A DNA stretch of 64,000 nt, from contig CAJUAO010000001.1 in NCBI GenBank assembly GCA_910584685.1, positions 1-64,000 of the forward strand. Reading direction: 5' to 3'. Made by a program: the position numbers and the translations under genes. Source of the DNA: an uncultured Lachnospiraceae bacterium (GTDB lineage Bacteria; Bacillota; Clostridia; Lachnospirales; Lachnospiraceae). The notes below the pieces were generated by a model that did not search any database, had not been told where the DNA came from, and saw nothing but the letters and a program-made list of their open reading frames with translations. Positions 17,701 to 25,369 of this stretch are shown in pieces. Each line of letters begins with the position of its first letter. The stretch's first letter is position 1.

Positions 17701-20656
17701 GGCGGTGCTTTCAAACGACGGAAAGGTAACAAGAGGCAGTGATGATGTCACTGTTAAGGTTACGGCTACCTTTACAAACGGAGATTACTCTGTAGATAAG
17801 GAATATGAAATTAAGGTTCTCGGCGATAAGGGAGAGGACGAAAGACTTCTTGTAGGAAGCTGGTTTACGGATGGCGAAGCCGACTTAAGCAATGCGGCTG
17901 AGGGCACATACAGCTATCCAAACCCATTTAACAAGACGGTAACAAACGGACTTGAGATTTATAACGGAGCTGTAATAGAGTTTGATGTTGAGGGAAGCGG
18001 GGCTTATTTAAGTACTATATTATCCTTCTTCGGAGGAGGAAGAATGTACTTTACCGGAGGCTCATATCTCGGCTATAACGCTACGGGAGGCTTCTTTGAC
18101 GCAAACGTAAAGAACAGTGAGCCGTGGGCGGCAGGAACAAACTTTATAAGCGGAAAGACACACTTTGAGATTAAGCTTAAGGGCACAGGCTTTGAGGTAT
18201 ATGCAAACGGAATAAAGGCGTATGACAGCGCAGACCTCGACGCAGGAAATATTTTAGGCTCAAAGGACCCTAACTGGGGAGGCTATGCAAATGTACTTAA
18301 GTGGCTTAACAACACGGCTGAAACCTTAAATCTTGGCTGGGGCTCATGGTGGAATGATAAGTTTAACGGAAAAATAAGCAATGTTAAGCTGTGGGCAGAG
18401 CCTGTGGAGAGAATTGATACATCTGCGTATATATATTATCAGGATTACTCAAATGGAGACTTAAGTGAGTGGAATGGTCTGACCAACGCTTTGTCAGTTG
18501 TAAATGACGGAGGTGACAAGGGCAATTATCTTAAGTTTAATACAGGTACAGACTCTGGCAACAGAGGCGTTTATGCAGCATTTAGTTATGACGATGGAAA
18601 GACAGTTACGGATAAGTATACCATAACCATGGAAACATCGTTGACAGCAGGCGTTCTTACACAGCGCTCAGTAAGTGCATTTGCAATACTGGGCACAGAT
18701 GCGGTAAAGCATAATGGAAATGAAGCGGTATCAAGCGGATATATTCTTAAGCTTTATAATGAGCCGCCTGCCGGAACAGCAGCAAATCAGACAAACACAA
18801 GTCAGCAGAAAATATGGAAGGTAAACGATTCGGATAAAACTGTAGAAATACCTGTAGGAGAATGGGTGACTGTAAAGGCTCAGGTAGATACCACAGTTGG
18901 AAAGGCAAAGGTAACCATAAGCAAGGCAGACGGAACCAGTCTGTTTGACGAGGTTGTAGACATAAACGGAGGCGGAAAGCTGAGTGGTCTGCAAATATTA
19001 AGAGGAAGAGGAGTAGGTACTGCCAGCGTTGATACGATTAAGGTAAGCGACGGGATTGAGTGGAAGTATGAGGAAACACCTGAGGAAGAGCTTCCGACTA
19101 CCATAACGGCAGCCGTTACAGGCAAGGCATACCCTGATAAGGCAGGAGAGGTAACAGTAACCTTTACGGGAGACGACAAAAATATTCCTGAGGGCTTAAC
19201 CCTGAAGATAAACGGAGAAGCAGCGTCAAAGGATACGACGGTAGGTCTGGCAAAGGTAAAATCAATTACTTACAGCGGAAAAACTTGCACTGTGGCGCTT
19301 ACAATGAATCCAATGAACGGCTGGCACAAGCTTACAGGCTCTTATGATGTGGAGCTTGCAAAGGGAAGCAAATCCTTATCGGCGGCAAACTTTTCATATG
19401 AGATGGAGATGTCGCCTGAACATGGCTGGACACAGATAGCGACAACTATTTCTAACGATAATGTAGGTGCATGGTATAAGGTTGACGGAACAAAGCTTTC
19501 CGTAATGACGCTTGTCAAGATGGATAAAATTCACTGTGACAACATAGCGGCAGGCGGTAAAACCTATGCATGGTATGACGGCATAGTATCAGAGCTGTAT
19601 ATGACATACAATGGTACGAAATATAATGTGGGAAGCCATGTTTATAATGATGAGTTTGCAAATCCTATAACATGGAATAATAATGCCACATTAGTTAATT
19701 CAAAAAAATCTGTCAGAAGCTATATGGCGATAGGAACCTTTGACAATGACGAAGATATAGATAAGGGCTGCGCTCTGCTTAATACCTTCGACCTTTCTGA
19801 TATTGGAATTACCGGCTCAGGCGGAGCTAAGGTTACATTTTCTGGTCTTATAGGACCAAATGACTCAGTAAGCCAAAGATGTGAAGCTGTAAATGAAAGC
19901 ATAGAATATACATTGATTGAAGGTACCGGCGATGAAGAGATAGAAGAGCCGGAAGCAATGTACCTTTGGGATTTTAGCAATGGACTGTTAAGCACAGGAA
20001 CTGTCACAGGCTCGTCAACACAGGCTGTTATTATAGGAAAAGGAAATTTAGTTGCAGATGATGAGAGGGGACAGGTGTTTAACAATGCTACTGGAGAAAC
20101 AGCCGGAATGAGAGAAAATTATCTTTCTCTGCCAAAGGAGGTTGGCAGCGCTATAGCAGCTTCGAAAAACAGCGCTTTTACCGTAGCTATGTGGATAAAA
20201 TCACCGGTTTCCAATAACGGCGTAACAGACCCTTATGGTTTTCATTCTCCTTTGTTTACCATGAAGGATGCAGAAGGAAGCGATGCATGGCCTCTTTGCA
20301 ATGTTGGACTTAAAGGCTCAAGTCAGGTAAATTGGGGAGGCTGGCTCGACAATAATACAAATACCAGCATTGATTACATTACGGACAACAAGTGGCATTA
20401 TATTGCAGCTACGTTTTCATCAGCCGGCGCAACGGTATATGTAGACGGAGTAGTGACAAATAATACTGCCAATACGGCTGATAATACCGTTAACGGTATT
20501 TTTGGAGCAGCAGACGGTACATGGGACAGCGTTAATATCGGCGGAAATCAAATCTGGGGCTGGAATGATTCAGACGCGCATTTGTATTATGACGATATAG
20601 CTATTTACGACAAGGCTTTATCATTAGATGAAATAAAGCTTATAATGGGTAAGTAA
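14798..20656 (+). CDS. multidomain GH43 arabinan endo-1,5-alpha-L-arabinanase-like protein with internal membrane segments
   Basis: Predicted extracellular enzyme attacking arabinan side chains of pectin. The 1952 residues run: signal peptide (1-32); a beta-rich domain (about 38-115); six GGDTEKPS-type repeats (120-168); a second domain; then NTATGD, a hydrophobic helix (362-380), KRKNNK and a second hydrophobic stretch (about 388-412). Only after these comes the GH43 domain (about 450-770), with catalytic residues placed at Asp457 in HDPSIV, Asp619 in NAIDPCVEYDE and Glu683 in HCSGEAAY. Behind it are an arabinanase C-terminal beta-barrel, a bacterial Ig-like domain, two carbohydrate-binding-like domains, another beta domain and a C-terminal LamG-like domain (about 1720-1952). 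The first 385 residues look like a complete wall-anchored protein ending in a sorting-like signal. Start ATG 14798 (AGGAG upstream; TTG 14795 also possible); an ATG at 14765 lacks an SD. Confidence 0.85.
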   Translation: MQKIKKVHKGRVTAILVAAMLIVGAVLPSIADTADTFEKDGLRVNITTDKAAYDAGEEINAEITVKNTSAEDRENVIIKVNVPDGLKLADGSKTDFKIGTMSAGAQKTENVKFKTEKSPGGDTEEPTGGDTEEPSSGDTEKPSGGDTEKPSGSDTEKPSGGDTEKPSGSEGSIEIDKSVVKDGAPSAIISASAEELEKAVPLTKEEQDAVKGGAAVKVYLQIQPAVPTDDERAIIEAKKADFTIGAYIDISMFKTVGGGAPSCCSQLNSKIKVSITIPENLRNTDSSIVRTYQLIRRHGADEEAEILTGEYNKETFEFSFETDRFSTYAIAYKDSKAADGGANGGTNGSTGSNTATGDINFMGYFIAVLLISAVIVILIKRKNNKEAGIIGTMALTLIGCGLAIQMAYAAIASGRFEVSKTITVDGKQKTISAQVSYGEKVAEVDVTGSYRRVSVHDPSIVKDHATGTYYVFGSHMAWAKSTDLINWTTFTNNINRDFRTLFAKEAEWAARGGKNSDGTDYDVAGNLWAPDVIYNDALGKWCMYMSVNGNNWYTSVALLTADSLEGDWTYEGTVVYSGFMNAGDAALTDLKAVIGTNEVPDRYKANRNGNHTYGMNAIDPCVEYDEDGNLWMAYGSWFGGIYMIKLDNNTGLRDYSEKYETVANTSDEYQGLKLAGGEHCSGEAAYLEKIDNHWYLFLSYGGLVANGGYNMRVFRADDIKGPYKDASGDDARYTAGTNNINGKTGVKLFGNYKWTTMKVGQVAQGHNSAFVDSDGKAYVVYHTRFADGTEGHQVRVHQLFVNQDGWLVAAPYEYTGETLSDTAYTMEQMSGLYEVIFHNQSINYQNLECMTPQNIALNDDGTVSGDQTGTWSADADKPYVTITLGTKTYKGVFVEQYVEETTNKTLCFTLLGSDEVEVWGSKAIGGKTAVDMTLNSGVIKIPQQTVSDITFKTEGLQGTTVSYASGNTAVLSNDGKVTRGSDDVTVKVTATFTNGDYSVDKEYEIKVLGDKGEDERLLVGSWFTDGEADLSNAAEGTYSYPNPFNKTVTNGLEIYNGAVIEFDVEGSGAYLSTILSFFGGGRMYFTGGSYLGYNATGGFFDANVKNSEPWAAGTNFISGKTHFEIKLKGTGFEVYANGIKAYDSADLDAGNILGSKDPNWGGYANVLKWLNNTAETLNLGWGSWWNDKFNGKISNVKLWAEPVERIDTSAYIYYQDYSNGDLSEWNGLTNALSVVNDGGDKGNYLKFNTGTDSGNRGVYAAFSYDDGKTVTDKYTITMETSLTAGVLTQRSVSAFAILGTDAVKHNGNEAVSSGYILKLYNEPPAGTAANQTNTSQQKIWKVNDSDKTVEIPVGEWVTVKAQVDTTVGKAKVTISKADGTSLFDEVVDINGGGKLSGLQILRGRGVGTASVDTIKVSDGIEWKYEETPEEELPTTITAAVTGKAYPDKAGEVTVTFTGDDKNIPEGLTLKINGEAASKDTTVGLAKVKSITYSGKTCTVALTMNPMNGWHKLTGSYDVELAKGSKSLSAANFSYEMEMSPEHGWTQIATTISNDNVGAWYKVDGTKLSVMTLVKMDKIHCDNIAAGGKTYAWYDGIVSELYMTYNGTKYNVGSHVYNDEFANPITWNNNATLVNSKKSVRSYMAIGTFDNDEDIDKGCALLNTFDLSDIGITGSGGAKVTFSGLIGPNDSVSQRCEAVNESIEYTLIEGTGDEEIEEPEAMYLWDFSNGLLSTGTVTGSSTQAVIIGKGNLVADDERGQVFNNATGETAGMRENYLSLPKEVGSAIAASKNSAFTVAMWIKSPVSNNGVTDPYGFHSPLFTMKDAEGSDAWPLCNVGLKGSSQVNWGGWLDNNTNTSIDYITDNKWHYIAATFSSAGATVYVDGVVTNNTANTADNTVNGIFGAADGTWDSVNIGGNQIWGWNDSDAHLYYDDIAIYDKALSLDEIKLIMGK
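15155..15302 (+). repeat. six 24-bp coding repeats (GGDTEKPS linker)
   Basis: Six near-identical 24-bp units encode G-G/S-D-T-E-K/E-P-S/T, a flexible acidic Pro-rich linker in the arabinanase. Copy number probably varies between strains by slippage. Confidence 0.85.
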
Positions 20657-20707
20657 AAACAGAATACATTGAAAAATAAAATCAGTCAGAGCTTTTAAAG
20701 AAAAAAG

Positions 20708-20830
20708 ATAAAAAAAGCAGGGGTTGTTGCAAAACCCAGAAAATATGCAAAATATAGTAGTGAGTATACCATTAAAGCTGCTATATCCTGTATAAAATCT
20801 TTGTTTTGTAACAGCCCCTGTTTTTTTATG
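20708..20830 (+). terminator. long hairpin with IS-like ends after the arabinanase gene
   Basis: CAGGGGTTGTTGCAAAAC (20718-20735) and GTTTTGTAACAGCCCCTG (20803-20820) form an 18-bp inverted repeat with two G.U-type differences, flanked by an A-run on the left and a T-run on the right. The 67-bp interior contains another pairing, TATAGTAG with CTGCTATA, so the whole folds as one long stem ending in Ts: it can act as a terminator for the arabinanase. The end sequence resembles terminal repeats of several IS families, so it may be a small MITE-like remnant. It contains no coding capacity. Confidence 0.6.
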
Positions 20831-20922
20831 GGATTTTGTTATTGTTAATTTCTTTTTGATGCTTAATTTAGCTGATAATATCACATATATTACAATAACA
20901 ACACAAAATATTTAAACATATA

Positions 20923-20951
20923 TTGCGAAATAATTATTAAAATGCTATAAT
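20923..20951 (+). promoter_or_regulatory. promoter-like sequence upstream of the nuclease remnant
   Basis: TTGCGA (20923-20928), 17-bp spacer, TATAAT (20946-20951) with TG at 20943-20944 (extended -10). No intact gene starts directly behind it. Confidence 0.45.
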
Positions 20952-21035
20952 GTAAATATCAGAAAAGCAGAAGACCTTTATATCAACATTAACAATGGAA
21001 AATATTATAAGATATGCTATTAATTAATAAATGAA

Positions 21036-21065
21036 TTGACTGAATATCAAATATTCTGATATAAT
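21036..21065 (+). promoter_or_regulatory. promoter-like sequence upstream of the AT-rich membrane gene
   Basis: TTGACT (21036-21041), 18-bp spacer, TATAAT (21060-21065). It could drive the reading frame at 21297 through the nuclease remnant. The surrounding DNA is very AT-rich, so chance matches are more likely than elsewhere. Confidence 0.45.
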
Positions 21066-21104
21066 AAAATTAATTACATAAGTTCTAATATTGGCAATTT
21101 GTAA

Positions 21105-21236
21105 GAATGTATAGCCGATGGAATACCGGATGATTTCCTTAAGGCACAAAAATTGGAGGTAATAGCAATGTCAATATATGAATATGACGAAGAAAAGGCG
21201 AAAGAAGATTTTCCGGAAAAGATAAACGAAATTTAA
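21105..21236 (+). pseudogene. C-terminal remnant of a PD-(D/E)XK nuclease-family (Rpn-like) transposase gene
   Basis: The frame between stops reads CIADGIPDDFLKAQKLEVIA followed by MSIYEYDEEKAKEDF. This matches the recurring Cys-Ile...Gly-Ile-x2-Asp-Phe-Leu...Glu-Val-Ile-x-Met-Ser-Ile-x-Glu-Tyr-Asp-Glu-Glu segment of Rpn/PD-(D/E)XK transposase-like proteins, which normally sits near their C terminus after a nuclease domain. No nuclease domain is present upstream, and the frame ends 10 residues after EYDEEK. An internal ATG at 21168 with GGAGGT could still make a 22-residue peptide, but this is more simply decay. Confidence 0.65.
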
Positions 21237-21296
21237 ACAATAAAATATACTTTTATACAAAGAAAGGTAATAGTTATTGTAAGGAGTGAGAAATTA

Positions 21297-22004
21297 GTGT
21301 CAGAATATAAAGAGGTAATTTATAATATAATTGTGCCAATTTTAGTAGTAATAATTCCATGGTTTCTTCAAAATTTTAGCGGATGGGTTAAGAAGGATAA
21401 ACCGTGGAAACAGTCAAAAGAGAAATCATCATTAAATATATATTTTAAATTTTTATTATCAATAATTTTATTTGGATTTATATGGGATTTATTAATAGTT
21501 TTTTTAATAAATTATTACGCTTATATTTTTAATATAAATTATAATATAAAAATATACAATATTCTAATCTTTATATTGTATATATTACCATATATTATAT
21601 TGTTAATAATAAGCAAAGAAAATAATAGAGAAGTAAATTTCAAAAGAGGTTTAAAATTTGAAAAAAAATTAAAAAGAATTGTGGATGTAGTTACAATTAT
21701 ATCAGCGGCAATAATGCAAATTTTTGTTTTGGGTAATAACAGTTGGCTTCTTAAACTTATAGCAATAATTTTAATAACATTAGATGAGATTATATATTTT
21801 GTTTTTTTGGATTCAAATGGAAAATTCAAATATAGCTATGCAAAATTTGTGTTTTATAATGGCAATATAGTTGATAATATCTCAATAAAACAAGTTTATC
21901 AAAAAGGAAAATGGATAATAGCCCGAAGTGAAAAATGCAATGTAGAGTATAGGTTTAGAATAAAAGACATAGAAAGAGTCGAATACAGAAAAACAATTTT
22001 TTAA
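21297..22004 (+). CDS. AT-rich orphan membrane protein
   Basis: I do not recognise this 235-residue protein. It has about five hydrophobic segments (residues about 8-27, 47-68, 84-105, 126-145, 149-170) with basic loops (KKDKPWKQSKEKSS, KRGLKFEKKLKR) and a hydrophilic C-terminal domain of about 60 residues (KQVYQKGKWIIARSEKCNVEYRFRIKDIERVEYRK). Start GTG 21297 with AAGGAG 10 nt upstream. Its base composition is clearly more AT-rich than its neighbours, and it lies next to a nuclease-transposase remnant and an IS-like hairpin, which suggests recent transfer. No partner gene is adjacent; the next gene is rplS with its own promoter. Confidence 0.6.
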   Translation: MSEYKEVIYNIIVPILVVIIPWFLQNFSGWVKKDKPWKQSKEKSSLNIYFKFLLSIILFGFIWDLLIVFLINYYAYIFNINYNIKIYNILIFILYILPYIILLIISKENNREVNFKRGLKFEKKLKRIVDVVTIISAAIMQIFVLGNNSWLLKLIAIILITLDEIIYFVFLDSNGKFKYSYAKFVFYNGNIVDNISIKQVYQKGKWIIARSEKCNVEYRFRIKDIERVEYRKTIF

Positions 22005-22091
22005 TATAAATATATTAAAAGTATACTTAGATAGCGAGCATAAAAATAATTTGGTCAGATATGGTTATTTTATAAAAGTTATAAAAATCTC

Positions 22092-22121
22092 TTGACTTTA
22101 CAACGCATAATATGATAATAT
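22092..22121 (+). promoter_or_regulatory. promoter of rplS
   Basis: TTGACT (22092-22097) with either GATAAT (22114-22119, 16-bp spacer) or TAATAT (22116-22121, 18-bp spacer). It gives a leader of about 90 nt before the L19 start codon. Confidence 0.5.
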
Positions 22122-22214
22122 CTGAATGTTGTGAAAAAGAGATATTCCTCTGTTACGAAAAAGGAACATAATCAATGTATTAAGAATATCGAATATTTTA
22201 AGGAGGTCACACAA

Positions 22215-22562
22215 ATGAACGAAATAATTAAAAATATCGAGGCAGAACAGCTTAAGGACTCTATAGCAGAATTTCATGTAGGCGATACGGTTAAGGTTCA
22301 CGCAAAGATTAAGGAAGGAAACCGCGAGAGAATACAGGTTTTCGAGGGCGTTGTGCTTAAGAGACAGGGCGGAAGCTCAAGGGAGACATTTACCGTCAGA
22401 AAAAATTCAAACGGCGTAGGCGTTGAAAAGACATGGCCGTTACACTCACCTACAATCGATAAAATAGAGGTTGTAAGATTAGGTAAGGTTAGACGTGCAA
22501 AGCTTAACTACTTAAGAAAGAGAGTAGGAAAGGCTGCTAAGGTTAAGGAATTAGTTAAATAA
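22215..22562 (+). CDS. rplS: 50S ribosomal protein L19
   Basis: Large-subunit protein at the 30S-50S interface. The 115-residue product has the standard length and the signature FEGVVLKRQGGSSRETFTVRK with GVGVEKTWPLHSP following. Start ATG 22215 preceded by AGGAGG at 22201-22206; the frame is open to 22131, but the extra residues are unlike L19. It precedes the signal peptidase and ylqF genes, a common firmicute order, with a hairpin terminator between that probably reduces read-through. Confidence 0.98.
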   Translation: MNEIIKNIEAEQLKDSIAEFHVGDTVKVHAKIKEGNRERIQVFEGVVLKRQGGSSRETFTVRKNSNGVGVEKTWPLHSPTIDKIEVVRLGKVRRAKLNYLRKRVGKAAKVKELVK

Positions 22563-22596
22563 TTTATCTGTCCATATGGTTTCAGGGCAGAATATT

Positions 22597-22634
22597 AAGG
22601 CAGATACACCGTTTGTTGTATTTGCCTTGTTTTC
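22597..22634 (+). terminator. hairpin terminator after rplS
   Basis: AAGGCAGATACA pairs with TGTATTTGCCTT over 12 bp (one G.U) around an 8-nt loop and is followed by GTTTTC. It sits 31 nt before the first lepB and would uncouple ribosomal protein output from the downstream genes. Confidence 0.65.
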
Positions 22635-22664
22635 TATATATAGAAGGGAAGGCAGGTTAGAGCA

Positions 22665-23219
22665 ATGGATTTTTTTAATCCGCGCCCGGAGGGGAATTTT
22701 TTTACGGACAAGGTTTTAAAGTGGATAGCTGATGTTGTGGTGATAGTGGCAATGGCGGCTTTTTTTGCAATATATCTTTGTGAGGAAACTAACGTAGTGG
22801 GAAGTTCCATGGCGGCAGCCCTTAATGACGGACAGGTAGTCCTTATAAATAAAATATCCTACAAGCTTGGCTCACCGGAAAGATTTGACGTGATAGTATA
22901 TAAATCTAAAACAAATGAGGAGCAGTACGTTATAAAAAGAATAATAGGCCTGCCGGGCGAAACCGTACAAATTCAGGAAAGCAAAATATACATTAACGGT
23001 GAAACCATAGATGATAAATATTTTAAGGGTAATTATGAAAGCGGACAGGCAGAAACTGAAATAAAGCTTTTAGACGGCGAATATTTTGTTATGGGAGACA
23101 ACAGAAATTTAAGTGAGGACAGCAGATTTGATTATATTGGAAATATAAATGAAGACGATATAGTTGGAAAGGCATGGCTTATTGCCTCGCCCTTTAGTGA
23201 AATAAAGCTTGTAAAGTGA
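22665..23219 (+). CDS. lepB: signal peptidase I (copy 1)
   Basis: Membrane serine protease that removes signal peptides from exported proteins. One N-terminal transmembrane helix (VLKWIADVVVIVAMAAFFAIYL), then the catalytic Ser48 in VVGSSM, Lys91 in VIKRIIGLPGE, and the GDNRNLSEDSR box near residue 145. 184 residues is normal for firmicute SPases. The residues after the catalytic Ser-Met are Ala-Ala rather than the usual Asn-Pro or Tyr-Pro. It is the first of three lepB genes within 2.7 kb, separated from the other two by ylqF. Confidence 0.93.
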   Translation: MDFFNPRPEGNFFTDKVLKWIADVVVIVAMAAFFAIYLCEETNVVGSSMAAALNDGQVVLINKISYKLGSPERFDVIVYKSKTNEEQYVIKRIIGLPGETVQIQESKIYINGETIDDKYFKGNYESGQAETEIKLLDGEYFVMGDNRNLSEDSRFDYIGNINEDDIVGKAWLIASPFSEIKLVK

Positions 23220-23243
23220 TTATATAAAGAAACGGAGCTAAGT

Positions 23244-24113
23244 ATGAATGTTCAGTGGTACCCTGGTCATATGACCAAGGCAAAAAGAATGATGCAGGAG
23301 GATATAAAGCTTATTGATTTAGTTATAGAGCTTGTAGACGCAAGGCTTCCATTAAGCAGCAGAAATCCTGATATAGACACATTGGGACAGAATAAGGCGA
23401 GACTTATTCTCTTAAATAAATCTGATTTGGCGGACCAGAGGGCAAACAGGCTGTGGACAGAATATTTTAAAAATAAAGGCTTTTTTGTTCTTGAGGTAAA
23501 TTCCAGAGATAACACAGGTATAAAAAACGTTGATGCCATTATACAGGAGGCATGCAGGGAAAAGATAGAGAGAGACAGGAAAAGAGGAATTATTAACAGA
23601 CCTGTCAGAGCTATGGTAGTAGGAATACCAAACGTAGGCAAATCTACATTTATAAATACCTATGCAAAAAAAGCCTGTACAAAAACGGGAAATAAGCCGG
23701 GAGTAACAAAGGGAAAGCAGTGGATAAAGCTTAGTAAAACCTTAGAGCTTTTAGATACGCCCGGTATATTATGGCCAAAGTTTGAGGATAAGGCAGTAGG
23801 CTTAAGGCTTGCGTTTGCAGGCTCAATAAACGACGAGATATTAAATCTTACAGAGCTTACAATGGAGCTTATAAAGTTTTTGGAGGAATCATATCCTGAT
23901 ACCCTTGCAGAAAGATATTCCATAGATTATGATAAAAAGGATGGAAAAACTCTTGAAACCGGGGAAATAACAGATATCCTTTACAAGGTGGCAGAAAAGA
24001 GAAATTGTGTTGTAAAGGGCGGGGAATATGATATTGATAAGGCGGCAAAAATTATTTTAGAGGACTTTAGAAAGGGAAAGCTTGGAAGGATAACCTTAGA
24101 GCTGCCGGAATAG
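23244..24113 (+). CDS. ylqF: ribosome biogenesis GTPase YlqF/RbgA
   Basis: Circularly permuted GTPase needed for late assembly of the 50S subunit. The G motifs appear in permuted order: NKSDLAD (G4, near residue 57), then GIPNVGKSTFIN (G1, near 129) and DTPGILWPKF (G3, near 172). The N terminus MNVQWYPGHMTKAKR is diagnostic, and the C-terminal RNA-binding ANTAR-like domain is present; 289 residues is normal. It lies 24 nt after lepB copy 1, and its stop codon overlaps the SD of copy 2 (TAGGAG), so translation is coupled. Confidence 0.97.
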   Translation: MNVQWYPGHMTKAKRMMQEDIKLIDLVIELVDARLPLSSRNPDIDTLGQNKARLILLNKSDLADQRANRLWTEYFKNKGFFVLEVNSRDNTGIKNVDAIIQEACREKIERDRKRGIINRPVRAMVVGIPNVGKSTFINTYAKKACTKTGNKPGVTKGKQWIKLSKTLELLDTPGILWPKFEDKAVGLRLAFAGSINDEILNLTELTMELIKFLEESYPDTLAERYSIDYDKKDGKTLETGEITDILYKVAEKRNCVVKGGEYDIDKAAKIILEDFRKGKLGRITLELPE

Positions 24114-24121
24114 GAGAAAGT

Positions 24122-24706
24122 ATGCTTGAAAAACTGCTTAACAGATATAATTTAAGCGACGGAAGAAAAACATTGATAAAAACATTTGTTTACATTATAT
24201 TTGTGTTTTTATTAGCCCTTCTGTGGAATGCGTTTCTTATGTCGCCTCTTATGATAGTGGGACAGTCTATGAATCCGTCTCTTGAGGAGGGAGATGTGGT
24301 TTTTATAAATAAGCTTTCCTATGTTTTGGGAGATGTGGAAAGATATGATATTGTATTGTTTCCTTACAAATATGACAATGGCAGAAGTCTTGTAAAGAGA
24401 GTTATAGCGCTGCCAAATGAAAAGGTAGAAATAAGGGACGGGGTTCTTTATATAAATGATAAGGAATTAAATGAATACTATGGTATCTACAGGGAAAAAA
24501 GCGACGGCGGACAGTCTACCATATATGTAAACTGGGGGCCTTATACCCTTGGCGACAATGAGGTATTTGTACTGGGAGACAACAGAAATCAAAGCGACGA
24601 CAGCCGTTCAAGCGACGTAGGCCCGGTAAATATTGACGACATAATAGGAAAGGTGTCCTTTAGGATATGGCCGTTTAACAGCATAGGAGGTATGAAAGGG
24701 CAATAG
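24122..24706 (+). CDS. lepB: signal peptidase I (copy 2)
   Basis: Second of three type I signal peptidases. One transmembrane helix (TFVYIIFVFLLALLWNAFLM), Ser49 in VGQSMNPSL, Lys92 in LVKRVIALPNE and GDNRNQSDDSR near residue 157, so the Ser/Lys dyad is intact. This copy has the most canonical active-site sequence of the three. The GAGAAAG SD overlaps the ylqF stop. 194 residues. Its C terminus is short, as in SipS-type enzymes. Confidence 0.94.
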   Translation: MLEKLLNRYNLSDGRKTLIKTFVYIIFVFLLALLWNAFLMSPLMIVGQSMNPSLEEGDVVFINKLSYVLGDVERYDIVLFPYKYDNGRSLVKRVIALPNEKVEIRDGVLYINDKELNEYYGIYREKSDGGQSTIYVNWGPYTLGDNEVFVLGDNRNQSDDSRSSDVGPVNIDDIIGKVSFRIWPFNSIGGMKGQ

Positions 24707-24736
24707 AAGCCCATTAAGTAAAGAAAGGTAAGAAAA

Positions 24737-25369
24737 ATGAAGCCGGATTTAGAAGATAAAATAAATGCTGAAGACAGTGATAAGGAGTATGAGGAATATC
24801 CTTATGAAAAGGAATTAAGAGAAAAAAGAAAAAAGAGTTTTAACGGAATAATCCAGTTTGGAATATGTCTTTTTGCCGCAGTGCTTATATCCTTTTTTAT
24901 AGTTCATTATGTGGCCCAGAGAACTACCGTAGACGGAATGTCAATGTATAACACCTTAAATGACGGAGATAACCTTATTATAGAAAAGCTGTCCTACAGA
25001 TTTGGAGATGTGGAAAGGTTTGACATAGTGGTATTCCCTTATTATGATGGGGCCGTCGGTATGGACGTATATTATATAAAGCGTATAATAGGCCTGCCAG
25101 GGGAAACCATACAGATAACAGACGGTAAGATATATATAAACGGTGATGTGCTTGAGGAGGACTATGGATATTACATAGACGATATACCTATGAAGGGATA
25201 TGACGCAGAGGAAGAAATTTACATAGGTGAAAATGAATATTTTGTACTTGGAGACAACAGAAATAACAGCACTGACAGCAGAAAAATAGGCTGTATAACC
25301 AGAGACCATATAGAGGGAAGAGCATGCTTCAGAATTTTTCCTTTAAATAAATTTGGAGTGATAAAATAA
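24737..25369 (+). CDS. lepB: signal peptidase I (copy 3)
   Basis: Third type I signal peptidase, 210 residues, with a charged cytoplasmic N-terminal tail of about 35 residues (EDKINAEDSDKEYEEYPYEKELREKRKK) before its single transmembrane helix. Ser69 in VDGMSMYNTL and Lys115 in YYIKRIIGLPGE form the dyad; GDNRNNSTDSR follows near residue 172. The stop codon overlaps the rnhB start (TAATG), so the two are translationally coupled. The three copies differ enough (lengths, tails, residues after Ser-Met) to suggest different substrates rather than a very recent duplication. Confidence 0.94.
   Translation: MKPDLEDKINAEDSDKEYEEYPYEKELREKRKKSFNGIIQFGICLFAAVLISFFIVHYVAQRTTVDGMSMYNTLNDGDNLIIEKLSYRFGDVERFDIVVFPYYDGAVGMDVYYIKRIIGLPGETIQITDGKIYINGDVLEEDYGYYIDDIPMKGYDAEEEIYIGENEYFVLGDNRNNSTDSRKIGCITRDHIEGRACFRIFPLNKFGVIK

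Larger units (their letters stand above)
20831..21104. other. AT-rich intergenic stretch without genes
   Basis: Between the IS-like hairpin and the nuclease remnant nothing codes. It holds the two promoter-like sequences annotated separately and a weak inverted repeat (TTGTTATTGTTAAT near 20838 with ATTACAATAACAA near 20889). The composition is much more AT-rich than the flanking housekeeping genes. Confidence 0.6.

Noticed and set aside
20708..20830. Complete insertion sequence
   Set aside because: Only 67 bp lie between the inverted repeats, with no transposase.
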